Origin: Lachnospiraceae bacterium 28-4
GTDB taxonomy: Bacteria > Bacillota > Clostridia > Lachnospirales > Lachnospiraceae
Length of the DNA: 64,000 nucleotides
Assembly (NCBI GenBank): GCA_000403275.2
Contig: KE159599.1
Coordinates: 248,001-312,000 of the forward strand
Direction: 5' to 3'
In this document: positions 53,232 through 63,035 of the stretch, one piece after another
Position numbering within the stretch: position 1 is the stretch's first letter
Layout: each line of letters starts with the position of its first letter
Position numbers and translations under genes: made by a program
Notes under the pieces: model-generated
Told to the model about the DNA's origin: nothing
Database searches by the model: none
What the model saw: the letters and a program-made list of their open reading frames with translations, nothing else

Positions 53232-54029
53232 TCACGTAAGAATCAAGTCTTTTACTATTCGATATACTCCTTTTTCCAGATAGGACGGGCAGATATGTTT
53301 TGCCGCGGTTTTTACCTCTTCCCTGGCATTCTCCACCGCATAGCTTTCCGCAGCTGCTCTCATCATACCGATATCGTTATTGTTATCCCCAAAGGCCATC
53401 GTCTCTTCCTTCGATATATGAAAATAATCCTGTATAAAAGCAAGCGCCTTCCCTTTATCTACGGACAGATCCATAAAGTCCACCCATTCATCGCCGGACA
53501 TGCACGCTTTTACCTTATCCCCCCATTGGGGAATCAGCACGCTCTCCCCCAGTTCCCGTATGCTGTCCTTTTGGTATACGGCGATCTTGATGATCTCCGC
53601 CCCCTCTTCCAGCACATCATCCACTAAGGTGAATTTATTCCGGTATCCGTAGGTCAGCAAATCCACAAATGCCTTATTCCTCGATTCCACCAGGCCGCCA
53701 TTCGGCGTGGAAACCATAATATCGCACATGCCTTCATACTCTCTGAGCTGCCGGATAATAGCTTCCGCATACTCCCTCCGCATCAATGTCAGCCGGATAT
53801 CCTTCTCCTGATACCTGATCTGTGCGCCGTTTTCCGCAATAAATACAATGCCTTCCTTAATATCCCGAAAAACGTTGCGGATGCTCTCATACTGTCTGCC
53901 GCTTGCCGCGCAGAATAAAATATCCCGTTTTTTCAATTCCCGAATGGCATCCGCCATTTCAGGATAGAGGTCCGGTGTCGAATCCTTTATCAGTGTGCCG
54001 TCTATATCGCTCGCTATCAATCGAATCAT
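53232..54029 (-). CDS. HAD-superfamily phosphatase (Cof type)
   Basis: Motif I LIASDIDGTLIKDS, motif II FCAASGR and the motif III/IV block DKGKALAFIQDY ... MAFGDNNNDIGMM are complete. The 265-residue protein fits the Cof sugar-phosphatase group. It follows maf by ten bases. Substrate unknown. Confidence 0.92.
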   Translation of the reverse strand: MIRLIASDIDGTLIKDSTPDLYPEMADAIRELKKRDILFCAASGRQYESIRNVFRDIKEGIVFIAENGAQIRYQEKDIRLTLMRREYAEAIIRQLREYEGMCDIMVSTPNGGLVESRNKAFVDLLTYGYRNKFTLVDDVLEEGAEIIKIAVYQKDSIRELGESVLIPQWGDKVKACMSGDEWVDFMDLSVDKGKALAFIQDYFHISKEETMAFGDNNNDIGMMRAAAESYAVENAREEVKTAAKHICPSYLEKGVYRIVKDLILT

Positions 54030-54039
54030 TTTTTTCGTT

Positions 54040-54660
54040 TTATCCTTTCATTTCCAGGGTACACCCTCTGTTTTCCAGTCTCAGTTCCTGCCAGAGCCTT
54101 CCCACCGGCAGCCCCACCACATTGTTATAATCTCCGCAAATGCCTTTAATATACGCCGCGCATCTGCCCTGCACCGCATAAGCTCCCGCCTTATCCATCG
54201 GTTCCCCTGTTGCCACGTAATCCCTGATTTCTTCTTCGGACATCGGATACATGGATACATCCGTTTTTTCGTAAAAGGTATGGAACCGAACCGGCTTCCC
54301 ACGCTCTTTCATACACAGAGTCACGCCTGTGTACACCTGATGGACATTGCCTTGCAAAATCCCCAGCATCCTTTTGGCATCCCCCTCGTCCTCCGGTTTT
54401 CCCATCACCATTCCCCGAAAAGAAACTACCGTATCCGCGCCGATCACCGTATACCCGTCTTCTTTTTCCTTCTCCAGCCTGGCATGGATATCCGATGCCT
54501 TTCGGATGGACAGTTCGCAAACCATCTCTTCCGGCGGCTTCTTCCCTATATTTTCGTCGGCGCCGCTTGGCATTACTTCATATACTACGCCGATCTGTTC
54601 CAACAACTCTTTCCGCCTGGGCGACGCCGAGGCCAAAATCACACGTCCTGTCTTATTCAT
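54040..54660 (-). CDS. maf: Maf-family nucleotide pyrophosphatase
   Basis: The protein begins VILASASPRRKELLEQIG, the Maf signature, and has IGADTVVSFRG with the catalytic Asp and DKAGAYAVQG. Maf proteins hydrolyse dTTP, UTP or modified nucleotides and affect cell division. The start at 54660 overlaps the ppk stop codon by eight bases, and GGAG lies upstream. Confidence 0.92.
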   Translation of the reverse strand: MNKTGRVILASASPRRKELLEQIGVVYEVMPSGADENIGKKPPEEMVCELSIRKASDIHARLEKEKEDGYTVIGADTVVSFRGMVMGKPEDEGDAKRMLGILQGNVHQVYTGVTLCMKERGKPVRFHTFYEKTDVSMYPMSEEEIRDYVATGEPMDKAGAYAVQGRCAAYIKGICGDYNNVVGLPVGRLWQELRLENRGCTLEMKG

Positions 54661-56881
54661 GATGTATCTCCGGTATAAATACGCGGTCATCCGCCGCCTT
54701 TTTCCCCAGTCCGGCCGCCGCTTTCGCCTCCAGTGAAAACTCCAGCTGGGAATTGTAGATAACTTTTCCCCGTTTATCTACCTTGTCATAGTTTCCGTCC
54801 GGTTTCAGCACATGGGCTTTTACCGTATCTTTCAATTCTCCTTCCAGAATGTGCATCAACTTCTCCCGCAGGCCCATTTCCTCTATCGGAAAGAGAATCT
54901 CCACCCGCCGTTCCAGATTCCGGGGCATCCAGTCGGCGCTGGCGCAATACATTTCCGGCGAACCATCGTTTTCAAAGTAAAAGATCCTGCTATGCTCCAA
55001 AAAATTACCGACGATGGAACGCACGCTGATATTCTCGCTTACGCCCGGGATACCTACCTTCAGGCAGCAGATTCCCCGGATAATCAGTTCTATTTTCACT
55101 CCTGCCGCGCTGGCTTCATATAATGCCTCAATAATATCCTTATCGCAAAGAGAATTCATCTTGGCAATGATATGGGCCGGGCGGCCGGCTTTTGCATAAT
55201 TTTTTTCCCTGCCGATCATATAGAGGAATTTATCCTTCAGCCAAAGAGGCGCAAGGGACAGCTTATTCCATGTACGGGGTTCCGAATAGCCGGAAAGCAT
55301 ATTGAATACCGCCGTAGCATCCTCCCCGATCTGTCTGCTGCATGTAAACATGCCCACATCCGTGTATAGCTTTGCCGTAGCGTCATTATAATTGCCCGTT
55401 CCCAAATGGACATAACGGCGGATGCCGTCTTCCTCTCTTCTTACCACCAGCGTGATCTTGCTATGGGTCTTTAAGCCTACCAGGCCGTAAATTACATGGC
55501 AGCCCGCCTTCTCCAGCATCTTCGCCCATACGATATTGTTCTCTTCATCAAAACGCGCCTTTAACTCCACCAGCACGGATACCTGTTTCCCATTTTCCGC
55601 TGCCAGAGCCAGAGCCGCTATGATCGGCGAATTGCCGCTGACGCGGTACAAAGTCTGTTTGATCGCCAGTACATCGGGATCTTTCGCCGCCGTCCTGATA
55701 AAATTCACCACCGGCGTAAAACTCTGGTACGGATGATGAAGAAGGATATCCCCTTTCCTTATCTCATCAAAAATATTGCAATCTTCCGGCAGTTCCGGCA
55801 CTGGCTGAGGAGGCAGATATGCGGACTCCTTCAGCCGGCCGAATCCTTCCAGACCATACATTTTCATTAAAAAGGTCAGATCCAGAGGCCCGTCGATCTG
55901 GTAAATATCCTCTGTTTCAATGGACAAATCATCTTTGATGATCTTCAATAAGCGCTTATCGATGCCGCCTTCCACCTCCAGCCGGATCGCCTGTCCCCAC
56001 TGTCTCTTCTTCAGCTGTTTTTCGATCTCTTTGAGCAAATCCTCGGCCTCATCCTCCTCGATCGTCAAATCCGCATTACGCATGATCCGAAAAGGGCTGG
56101 TGCAAACGATATGGTAGTTCAGAAACAGCTTTTCAATATTTCTTTCGATGATTTCTTCTAACAGAATGACAACCTTTTCCCCTTCTTTTTCCGATGGAAC
56201 CGGCACGATCCTCGGAAGAACGCTGGGAACCTGAACCGTAGCGAATTCCAGTTCCGTTTTATTTTCTTTTTCGGCTTTGCCCTCTTTCGCCGCCTTGCCT
56301 TCCTTTACAGCTTTCCCTTCTTTTTCCGCCTTCCCTTCCTTTTTCTTTACAAGAGCCCCTATATTTAAAGTCTTATTCCTGATCAGTGGAAAGGGCCGGG
56401 AGGAGTCCACCGCCATAGGCGTTAAAACCGGATATACATTTTCTTCAAAATATTTATCCACGTAGGCGGCTTCCTTTGCCGTCATTTCCTCATGATGTTC
56501 TATGATCCGGAGTCCGTTTGACAAAAGCAGCGGCAACAGCGATCTGTTGTATGTACTGTACTGCTGGTTCACTAAATCGTGGGTCGCTTCGTTGAGCATC
56601 TTCAACTGCTCGGACGGATTCAGCCCCGCAATGTCCGGCTTCGTATATCCGGCATGAACCATATCCTTCAAAGACGCCACTCTTATCATAAAAAACTCGT
56701 CCAGGTTCGAAGCCGTAATGCTCAGAAATTTCAGCCTTTCAAAAAGGGGAATATGCTTATCCCTCGCCTCGCTCAACACTCTTTTATTGAATAAAATCCA
56801 GCTCAGTTCACGATTCGTATAATAGCGGGGATCAGAAAAAGTGATCGCCCCATTTTTTTTATCCATTTCCTTCCCATTCAT
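54653..56881 (-). CDS. ppk1: Polyphosphate kinase
   Basis: The 742-residue protein has the PPK1 order of domains: N-terminal ELSWILFNKRVLSEA, head SNLDEFFMIRV, and the two catalytic regions with LKTHSKITLV (phospho-His) and YVHLGTGNYN. It makes and consumes inorganic polyphosphate from ATP. Residues 181-208 are a four-fold tandem repeat of the type KEGKAE, an insertion not usual in the family. It lies in a run with ppx and maf. Confidence 0.95.
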   Translation of the reverse strand: MNGKEMDKKNGAITFSDPRYYTNRELSWILFNKRVLSEARDKHIPLFERLKFLSITASNLDEFFMIRVASLKDMVHAGYTKPDIAGLNPSEQLKMLNEATHDLVNQQYSTYNRSLLPLLLSNGLRIIEHHEEMTAKEAAYVDKYFEENVYPVLTPMAVDSSRPFPLIRNKTLNIGALVKKKEGKAEKEGKAVKEGKAAKEGKAEKENKTELEFATVQVPSVLPRIVPVPSEKEGEKVVILLEEIIERNIEKLFLNYHIVCTSPFRIMRNADLTIEEDEAEDLLKEIEKQLKKRQWGQAIRLEVEGGIDKRLLKIIKDDLSIETEDIYQIDGPLDLTFLMKMYGLEGFGRLKESAYLPPQPVPELPEDCNIFDEIRKGDILLHHPYQSFTPVVNFIRTAAKDPDVLAIKQTLYRVSGNSPIIAALALAAENGKQVSVLVELKARFDEENNIVWAKMLEKAGCHVIYGLVGLKTHSKITLVVRREEDGIRRYVHLGTGNYNDATAKLYTDVGMFTCSRQIGEDATAVFNMLSGYSEPRTWNKLSLAPLWLKDKFLYMIGREKNYAKAGRPAHIIAKMNSLCDKDIIEALYEASAAGVKIELIIRGICCLKVGIPGVSENISVRSIVGNFLEHSRIFYFENDGSPEMYCASADWMPRNLERRVEILFPIEEMGLREKLMHILEGELKDTVKAHVLKPDGNYDKVDKRGKVIYNSQLEFSLEAKAAAGLGKKAADDRVFIPEIHHE

Positions 56882-56899
56882 ATTTCCTGCTTTCCTCCA

Positions 56900-58435
56900 T
56901 CAAAAATTCCTTCTCTGTTTGATTACCGGTTTCACGCTGTAAACCTCTTCAAAAAAGTCGGCTCTGTGGCTGAACATCCCTTTTTCAAGAGTAATATCTT
57001 CATTCGTGTCCACAGTGATCGTCAGCACATCGTCTTTCAGCACGGTTTTTACATCTTTAAATTTCTGCTTGTGGCTTCTGTCCAGCCCGTTCGCCACCCG
57101 GAGGATGGCTGTCAGTTTAGCGATTTTCAAATATGCCTCCCTGTCCATAATCGATGTCCGCAGCACTTCATAATATTCGAATTCCTCATGGTTGAATTTG
57201 ACCACATTCGCCACGATCTCCCGTTCCATATGGGACAGCCCTATGATCTCCGTCGCCATGATGATGCTATAGGAACACTCGCCCAGATTGACCATGCTGA
57301 CATATTTGCCGCAGTCGTGCAGCAGCGCCGCCAGCCGCAGGAGCAGCCGTTCCCTCTGCCCGAGGCCATGAACTTTCTTCATGCTGTCAAAAATAGTCAG
57401 GGCGATCTTCTCCAACGTCTCTCCCCGTTTCCTGCTTCCCATATAACGCTTGCTGATATTTCGGACACAGACGAGTATATCCTGCTCAAAATCATGCTCC
57501 GGCAATATTACTTTATGATCCTGGGCATATTCGTAGGCAATACCGTCGCACAAAGTTACGCCCGGCGCCCATAGCATCTCCACATCCATCACGCCTATTA
57601 CTCTTTTCAGCAGTACATAGGATATGTATAACAGTTCAATGCTCTCCTGGGACATGTCGAATATCCTCGTCAGCTCCTGGGGCGTTCTCTCTTCCACCAG
57701 TTTCATCAGCTTCTGGAAAGATTTGACCTCGATCGGCTCTCCCACTTTTTCCGAAAAAAATCTCTTCTGTACCAAAGCGTTAATATAATCATCCACGATA
57801 ATTACGTTACTGATCTGTTTGTCTTTCAGGTACAGTTTTTTGAATACCGACAGCTGGGAATTCGCCATTTCCGTAATCACCGCTTCATATTGGGCTGCCC
57901 CCACATCCAAATGGCTCAATATCTCCCTCAGCCGCAGGACTCCGAGACGCATATTCTGAGTTGCCATCAGCTTGTCGTTATCGAACAGGGATATCTGTAT
58001 GCTTCCCCCGCCAATATCCACGATCGCCGTCCCCTTTTCTATAAATTTATTAAAATCCTCTCCTTTAAACGCGATCGCCTTATAGCCGAGGAATCTCTGC
58101 TCCGAGTTGCTGAGTACCCCTATTTTGATCCCCGTGCGCTGCTGGATCTGATCCAGAATAATGCTTGTATTTTCCGTCTCGCGGATAGCGCTCGTGCCGT
58201 AGGCCCTGTATTCCGATACCCTGTAACTTTTCATAATCTTCGTATACTCGTTCAGGTAGCGGCACAATTCATCCACCCTTTCGCGCGCCATTTTTCCCGT
58301 AGCATAGGTTTCCGTTCCCAGGTCGATCCGGTGGCTGATATGATCGATCTCCCGCATACCGGACTTGGAAGATATTTCGAATATCTTCATGGACAGTTCA
58401 AAAGAACCCACATCAATCGCCGCAAATGTTTTCAT
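56900..58435 (-). CDS. ppx: Exopolyphosphatase (Ppx/GppA) with HD domain
   Basis: The N-terminal half is a Ppx/GppA domain (FAAIDVGSFELSMKIFEI, AYGTSAIRETEN, AIVDIGGGSIQISLF). The C-terminal part, from about residue 320, is an HD-like domain (LRLAALLHDCGKYVSM). It removes phosphates from polyphosphate or ppGpp precursors and sits just upstream of ppk, so synthesis and breakdown of polyphosphate are coupled. Confidence 0.93.
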   Translation of the reverse strand: MKTFAAIDVGSFELSMKIFEISSKSGMREIDHISHRIDLGTETYATGKMARERVDELCRYLNEYTKIMKSYRVSEYRAYGTSAIRETENTSIILDQIQQRTGIKIGVLSNSEQRFLGYKAIAFKGEDFNKFIEKGTAIVDIGGGSIQISLFDNDKLMATQNMRLGVLRLREILSHLDVGAAQYEAVITEMANSQLSVFKKLYLKDKQISNVIIVDDYINALVQKRFFSEKVGEPIEVKSFQKLMKLVEERTPQELTRIFDMSQESIELLYISYVLLKRVIGVMDVEMLWAPGVTLCDGIAYEYAQDHKVILPEHDFEQDILVCVRNISKRYMGSRKRGETLEKIALTIFDSMKKVHGLGQRERLLLRLAALLHDCGKYVSMVNLGECSYSIIMATEIIGLSHMEREIVANVVKFNHEEFEYYEVLRTSIMDREAYLKIAKLTAILRVANGLDRSHKQKFKDVKTVLKDDVLTITVDTNEDITLEKGMFSHRADFFEEVYSVKPVIKQRRNF

Positions 58436-58460
58436 CCCATCTCCTGCCTTTCCCTTATTA

Positions 58461-59783
58461 TCATCCCTGCTTTCCCAATCCTGACAAATAATCGATAAAC
58501 TGCTGCGCCGTCCTTCCCGAAAGCCCGCCGTGGTACAGCTCCCACTGGTTAGCTTCTGCCAAAAGTTCCTCTTCCGGCATCTCTATGCCGTTCCTTTCCG
58601 CCAGCACACTGACAATCTCCTGGAACTGGCGTTTGTCCGGCGCGCAGAAGAAGACCGTCACCCCGAACCGGGATGCCAGAGACAATTTTTCCTGCACCGT
58701 ATCGCTGGCATGGAGCTGATCCCTGCGCCCTTCCTTGTCCGCAAAGGTTTCCTTAACTAAGTGTCTTCTGTTGGAAGTGGCATAAATCAATACATTTTCC
58801 GGTTTTTTCTCCAGCCCTCCTTCGATCACGGCTTTTAAATATTTGTATTCCGTTTCGAACTCCTCAAAACTTAAATCATCCATATAAATAATAAACTTGT
58901 AATTGCGGTTCTTGATCTGCCCGATCACATCATTCAAATCCCTGAACTGATGCTTATACACTTCGATCATACGAAGTCCTTTATCATAATACATATTGGC
59001 AATCGCCTTCATGCTGGAAGACTTCCCTGTTCCTGCATCCCCGAACAGCAGACAATTATTCGCCCTCCTCCCCTCCACGAAAGCCTCCGTATTTTCCACC
59101 AGCTTCTTTTTAGGGATATCATATCCTACCAGGTCGTCCAGGCACACATGAGCCATATTCAATATGGGAACCATATTGACCCCATGATCATCACGTACAA
59201 TGCGGAATGCCTTATGAAGCCCGAGTTTCCCCACTCCGTACTCTTTGTAAAATTCCGTCAGGGTCGCCTTCATCGCTTCCGGGGAGCGATCCTGCCTAAG
59301 CTGCTCCGTCAGGTCACAGATCCTTTTACAGATACGGCGGTTATACACCTTGCTTTCCCGCTCACAGCTATCGTAATCCAGGACAAGCTCAAATTCCCAT
59401 GCATCCAGGCAATCCATCACCCCCCTGAAATCATAATTGTACCATTCCTTAAATATGGCAATGTCGTGAAGTACCGCGCGGTTGACCGTCCCCTGCACTT
59501 CCCCTCTCATTTCACAGGCCAGGCTGTAACTATTTTCGTTATTTACAAGAAGATCAGCCAGATAGCAGTGCCACAAGTTCCCGTAAAAACCGTAGTGTCC
59601 TGCCATTTCCAGCAGCCGGTGCATGCAGCTGTACAACAGGGAACGGTTTTTCTCCCTTTCTCCCGCAGTCTGCAAACTCCGGTCGGCCTCTCCGCCCCCG
59701 CAATGTTCCATCAGCCAGATCATATCATCCAAAAGTTCTCTGTTTTCCGTTTCCCTGTATATCAATAATTCCCTCTTTTTCAC
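58461..59783 (-). CDS. DUF815-family AAA+ ATPase
   Basis: The 440-residue protein has an N-terminal helical part and a C-terminal AAA+ core with Walker A LLFGDAGTGKSSS and Walker B FIIYMDDLSF, a sensor-type YATSNRRHLVKE and SLASRFGVTVFF. This is the DUF815 layout. The role is unknown, though the core looks like a helicase-loader/DnaA-type ATPase. It lies between pheA and ppx. Confidence 0.88.
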   Translation of the reverse strand: MKKRELLIYRETENRELLDDMIWLMEHCGGGEADRSLQTAGEREKNRSLLYSCMHRLLEMAGHYGFYGNLWHCYLADLLVNNENSYSLACEMRGEVQGTVNRAVLHDIAIFKEWYNYDFRGVMDCLDAWEFELVLDYDSCERESKVYNRRICKRICDLTEQLRQDRSPEAMKATLTEFYKEYGVGKLGLHKAFRIVRDDHGVNMVPILNMAHVCLDDLVGYDIPKKKLVENTEAFVEGRRANNCLLFGDAGTGKSSSMKAIANMYYDKGLRMIEVYKHQFRDLNDVIGQIKNRNYKFIIYMDDLSFEEFETEYKYLKAVIEGGLEKKPENVLIYATSNRRHLVKETFADKEGRRDQLHASDTVQEKLSLASRFGVTVFFCAPDKRQFQEIVSVLAERNGIEMPEEELLAEANQWELYHGGLSGRTAQQFIDYLSGLGKQG

Positions 59784-59801
59784 TTTCCACTCCTTATATC
59801 A

Positions 59802-60929
59802 TTAATAGTTTCCTAAAATCCTCATATTCCTCGCCTCTTCCCGAAGCCCCCGCAAAGCGTTCTTTACCGCGCCGTCTCCCAGATTTCCGTCGAAATCGAT
59901 GAAGAAACGATACTCCCAATTCCTGTCTTCTATAGGCCGGCTTTCTATCCTGTTCATATTCAGGTTATTATAAATAATGTGGGAAAGCATATGGTAAAGC
60001 GATCCGCTTTCGTGGGGTACTTCGAAGCATATGCTGACCTTTCCCGCATCCTTTAAAAAGATCTTCCGGTTTGTCACGATAATGAAACGAGTGGAGTTGG
60101 CGCTTGACCGGTTCACTCCTTTTTCCAATATCTCCAGCCCGTATGTCTCCGCAGCATGGAAGCCGGCTATCGCCGCCTGCGTCCTGTCGCCATCCTCCGC
60201 TACCTTTCTGGCCGCAAAAGCGTTGTTATCCATGCCGATCTGCCGCCATGAACTATGTTCCCGCAAATATTTGGAGCTTTGCATCAGCGACTGCGGATGG
60301 GAATAGACAGTCTTTATGTCTTCCGGCCCGGTTCCCGGCAGCGCCATCAGGCAATGCTCTATCTTTATGATCTGTTCCCCTACGATATAATTCTCGAATT
60401 CCACCAGCATATCATATATTTCATTTACGATGCCCGCCGTGGAATTCTCGATGGGCAGCACCGCATAATCCGCACTTCCTTCATCGATGGCTATCATCGC
60501 ATCCCGAAAAGTATCCACATGGAAGCTGTTCACATTTTTTCCAAAATACCGTTTCATAGCCTCCTGTGTATAAGCGCCCTCCGCCCCCGGAAAAACCACT
60601 CTCGCTTTTTCTTTGCCAAGGCTGTCCACTTCCATAAAAGGAAGCCTTCCTATGCTTCCTTTTTCCGCCAGCATTTTATACTGGAGTTTTCTGCTCATGG
60701 ACATAATCTGCTCGAACAGCTCTTCCACTCCATGGCGGCTGAACTCATCGCTCGTCAAAGACTTTACTTTTCTCAGCTTTTCTTCTTCCCTTTCCTTATC
60801 GAAAACTTTTTTCCCCGTTTCGATCTTGTATTCCGCTACCTGCCTGGAAATATCCATTCTCCGTTCATAGAGTTCCACAATCTGTTGATCGATCCCGTCG
60901 ATCTGTTCCCTCAAATCCGTCAAATCCAT
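59802..60929 (-). CDS. pheA: Bifunctional chorismate mutase/prephenate dehydratase
   Basis: Residues 1-90 are a chorismate mutase (DLREQIDGIDQQIVELYERRMDISRQVAEYK). A prephenate dehydratase follows (VVFPGAEGAYTQEAMKRYFG, VLPIENSTAGIV) and then an ACT domain with the ESRP Phe-binding motif. It makes phenylpyruvate from chorismate with feedback by phenylalanine. AAAGGA precedes the ATG at 60929; longer in-frame starts would lie within the divergent promoter region. Confidence 0.95.
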   Translation of the reverse strand: MDLTDLREQIDGIDQQIVELYERRMDISRQVAEYKIETGKKVFDKEREEEKLRKVKSLTSDEFSRHGVEELFEQIMSMSRKLQYKMLAEKGSIGRLPFMEVDSLGKEKARVVFPGAEGAYTQEAMKRYFGKNVNSFHVDTFRDAMIAIDEGSADYAVLPIENSTAGIVNEIYDMLVEFENYIVGEQIIKIEHCLMALPGTGPEDIKTVYSHPQSLMQSSKYLREHSSWRQIGMDNNAFAARKVAEDGDRTQAAIAGFHAAETYGLEILEKGVNRSSANSTRFIIVTNRKIFLKDAGKVSICFEVPHESGSLYHMLSHIIYNNLNMNRIESRPIEDRNWEYRFFIDFDGNLGDGAVKNALRGLREEARNMRILGNY

Positions 60930-60985
60930 ATTCCACATTCCTTTCACAGTCCTTAAATCATTTTTAATCTTATAACAAAACCTAC

Positions 60986-61014
60986 TTGATAGCAAGTAGA
61001 TAAACGTTTATAAT
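60986..61014 (+). promoter_or_regulatory. Promoter of the DUF5050 gene
   Basis: TTGATA (60986-60991) and TATAAT (61009-61014) are 17 bases apart and face away from pheA. Confidence 0.7.
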
Positions 61015-61052
61015 TTATTTGACAATACTAGTGCAGCTACGAGGTTAAAATA

Positions 61053-62114
61053 ATGAAAAACAAAAAGAAAACCAAAACAATTATCATCGCCGTAATCGCC
61101 GTACTTATCTTCGCTTCAGCCATGGTATTCATGCTTCTTTCCCAGAAAGTCAAAATGAACAAAGGCTATGTTACCGGCAATACGGCAGGAAATTTGAATA
61201 ACGGAGGGCTTTTCTGCGAATCAGAAGGCATCGTTTATTTTTCTAATCTTTATGACGATGGCTGCCTCTATTCCATGAACGCCGATGGAACAGACATGAA
61301 AAAGCTGAGTACTTCCAAAGTAACCTCCATCAATGCCGACTCCAACTATGTCTATTATTATATGGACAGCGCCAAAAAGGGGGAAAGCTATGTACAGCGT
61401 AATTACGGCATCTTCCGCAGCAAGCGCAACGGAAAAGACTCTCATTGCCTGAAAAGAGGGAATGCCATCACCATTCAGCTTTGCGGCAATTATCTTTTTT
61501 ACCAGAGTTTCAGCAACTACAACCAAAACGGCACGGAGCTTTATAAAATCAAAATCGACAAATCCGAAGATATACTGGTAGCGGATTATCTAGTCAATCC
61601 GGCCTGTATCGTAGACGGCGTTATGTATTTCAGCGGCACCCAGGACGACCACTATCTGTATACTCTGAACACCTATAACCATTCCGTTGCCGTCCAATGG
61701 ATCGGAGCCGATGTATGGAATCCTATCTATTACGAAGGGTATTACTATTATATGGACGTCGCTAACAACTATCGTTTGTGCCGTTATTTCCCGGTGGAAA
61801 ACAGTATCGAAGTGTTGACCGAAGACAGGGTGGATTGCTTTAACGTCTATGGAGACTATATTTATTATCAGAAAAACTCCCAAAGCGAACCCGCCCTTAA
61901 GCGTATGTATATCGATGGCAGCGGGAACGAAGTGGTAGCCTCCGGCAATTACACCAATATCAATATGACCGCCGATTACGTTTATTTCACCGTTTTCGGC
62001 AGCAATACTCCCATGTACCGGACTCCTACCATGGGGCCTGTCAATGTCACCGTTTTTGACGCGGCTGAAACAGCCGCCATTGCGGAACAGGCGAAGGAAG
62101 CGAAGAAGAAATAA
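61053..62114 (+). CDS. DUF5050-family membrane-anchored beta-propeller-like protein
   Basis: One N-terminal membrane helix (about residues 9-30) is followed by repeated blocks of the type YVYYYMD, NYLFYQS, GVMYFSG, GYYYYMD, DYIYYQK and DYVYFTV, as in DUF5050 and related propeller-like proteins. The domain should face outward. Function unknown. GAGG precedes the ATG. Confidence 0.85.
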   Translation: MKNKKKTKTIIIAVIAVLIFASAMVFMLLSQKVKMNKGYVTGNTAGNLNNGGLFCESEGIVYFSNLYDDGCLYSMNADGTDMKKLSTSKVTSINADSNYVYYYMDSAKKGESYVQRNYGIFRSKRNGKDSHCLKRGNAITIQLCGNYLFYQSFSNYNQNGTELYKIKIDKSEDILVADYLVNPACIVDGVMYFSGTQDDHYLYTLNTYNHSVAVQWIGADVWNPIYYEGYYYYMDVANNYRLCRYFPVENSIEVLTEDRVDCFNVYGDYIYYQKNSQSEPALKRMYIDGSGNEVVASGNYTNINMTADYVYFTVFGSNTPMYRTPTMGPVNVTVFDAAETAAIAEQAKEAKKK

Positions 62115-62205
62115 TGAAAAAAGCAGGGAAAGGCCGGCTATCCCTGCAAATTCCTGTTATTTATACCGTATCTTCCGGTATATTTCCCTAAAAACAGGAA
62201 ATACT

Positions 62206-62613
62206 ATGCCTATGAAAAAATTAGTGCATAACTTCATCCATTGCGGTATTCTCGGCTGGTGCCTGGAGATTTCCTTTACCGCCCTGAACTCCTTCCGCCG
62301 GAGGGAATTCACCCTAAACGGAAACACCTCCGTCTGGATGTTTCCCATATATGGCATGGCCGCCTTTCTGGCCCCCGTGTGCCGCATCGTCAGGAAGCGC
62401 GGTTTCCTCGTGCGCGGTTTCCTGTATGCGCTTCTCATTTTCGCCGGAGAATTCATCACCGGTTCCCTTTTAATGCGCCGCGAACTCTGCCCCTGGAATT
62501 ACGAACGTTCCAAATGGAATATTAAAAAAGTCGTCCGCCTGGACTACCTGCCCTGCTGGATCTTTGCCGGGCTTCTTTTTGAGCGCCTGATGAAAGAAAC
62601 CGATGAAAACTGA
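62206..62613 (+). CDS. Putative ABC transporter permease-like (CmpB family) membrane protein
   Basis: The 135-residue protein has about four membrane segments with HCGILGWCLEISFTAL, WMFPIYGMAAFLAPV and a LCPWNYERSKWNIKKVVRLDYLPCW tail, typical of the putative ABC-transporter CmpB family of clostridia. Role unknown. The start at 62206 follows AGGAAATAC; an upstream ORF extension lies in the previous gene. Confidence 0.8.
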   Translation: MPMKKLVHNFIHCGILGWCLEISFTALNSFRRREFTLNGNTSVWMFPIYGMAAFLAPVCRIVRKRGFLVRGFLYALLIFAGEFITGSLLMRRELCPWNYERSKWNIKKVVRLDYLPCWIFAGLLFERLMKETDEN

Positions 62614-62651
62614 CCGCCCGCTCATCTTAGAGCCTATTTGAACTTTCAACC

Positions 62652-63017
62652 CTAATCCATCTCGTCTATTCCTTCGGAACCGATGTCCAGCGTATTCAAT
62701 GTCCTTCTCTTCCTTCTCGCCTCTTCCGATTCTTTCAATATATAATCCTTAATTTCTTTTGCATTTTTAATTCGTTCCAGCAGCAAGCGCGGATGGGTCG
62801 TATCGCCGGTATAACATACTACCGTTCCAAGCCCGAAGATTCTTTCTATCAAAGAAGCCTGGAGTTCCACATCCTGAATCTTATACATATAGCAGTTATT
62901 TTCACAGGTTTTCAGAAAGCCGCTGTTGATCACAACATCGTCCTCCCTTATCGTATACTTTGTAAATGTCCATGGCAAACCGAAAAACAGCAGCCGTTTT
63001 CTTTCCCTATATTCCAT
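62652..63017 (-). CDS. PH-domain (bPH2/DUF304-like) protein
   Basis: The 121-residue protein starts LLFFGLPWTFTKYTIREDDVVINSGFLKTCENNCYMYKIQDVELQASLIERIFGLGTVVCYTGD, the strand-rich bPH2 fold. It lacks the membrane helices seen in larger relatives. A membrane-associated binding role is likely. It follows RNase H by 18 bases. Confidence 0.8.
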   Translation of the reverse strand: MEYRERKRLLFFGLPWTFTKYTIREDDVVINSGFLKTCENNCYMYKIQDVELQASLIERIFGLGTVVCYTGDTTHPRLLLERIKNAKEIKDYILKESEEARRKRRTLNTLDIGSEGIDEMD

Positions 63018-63035
63018 CGTTTTCTCTCCTTTTCC

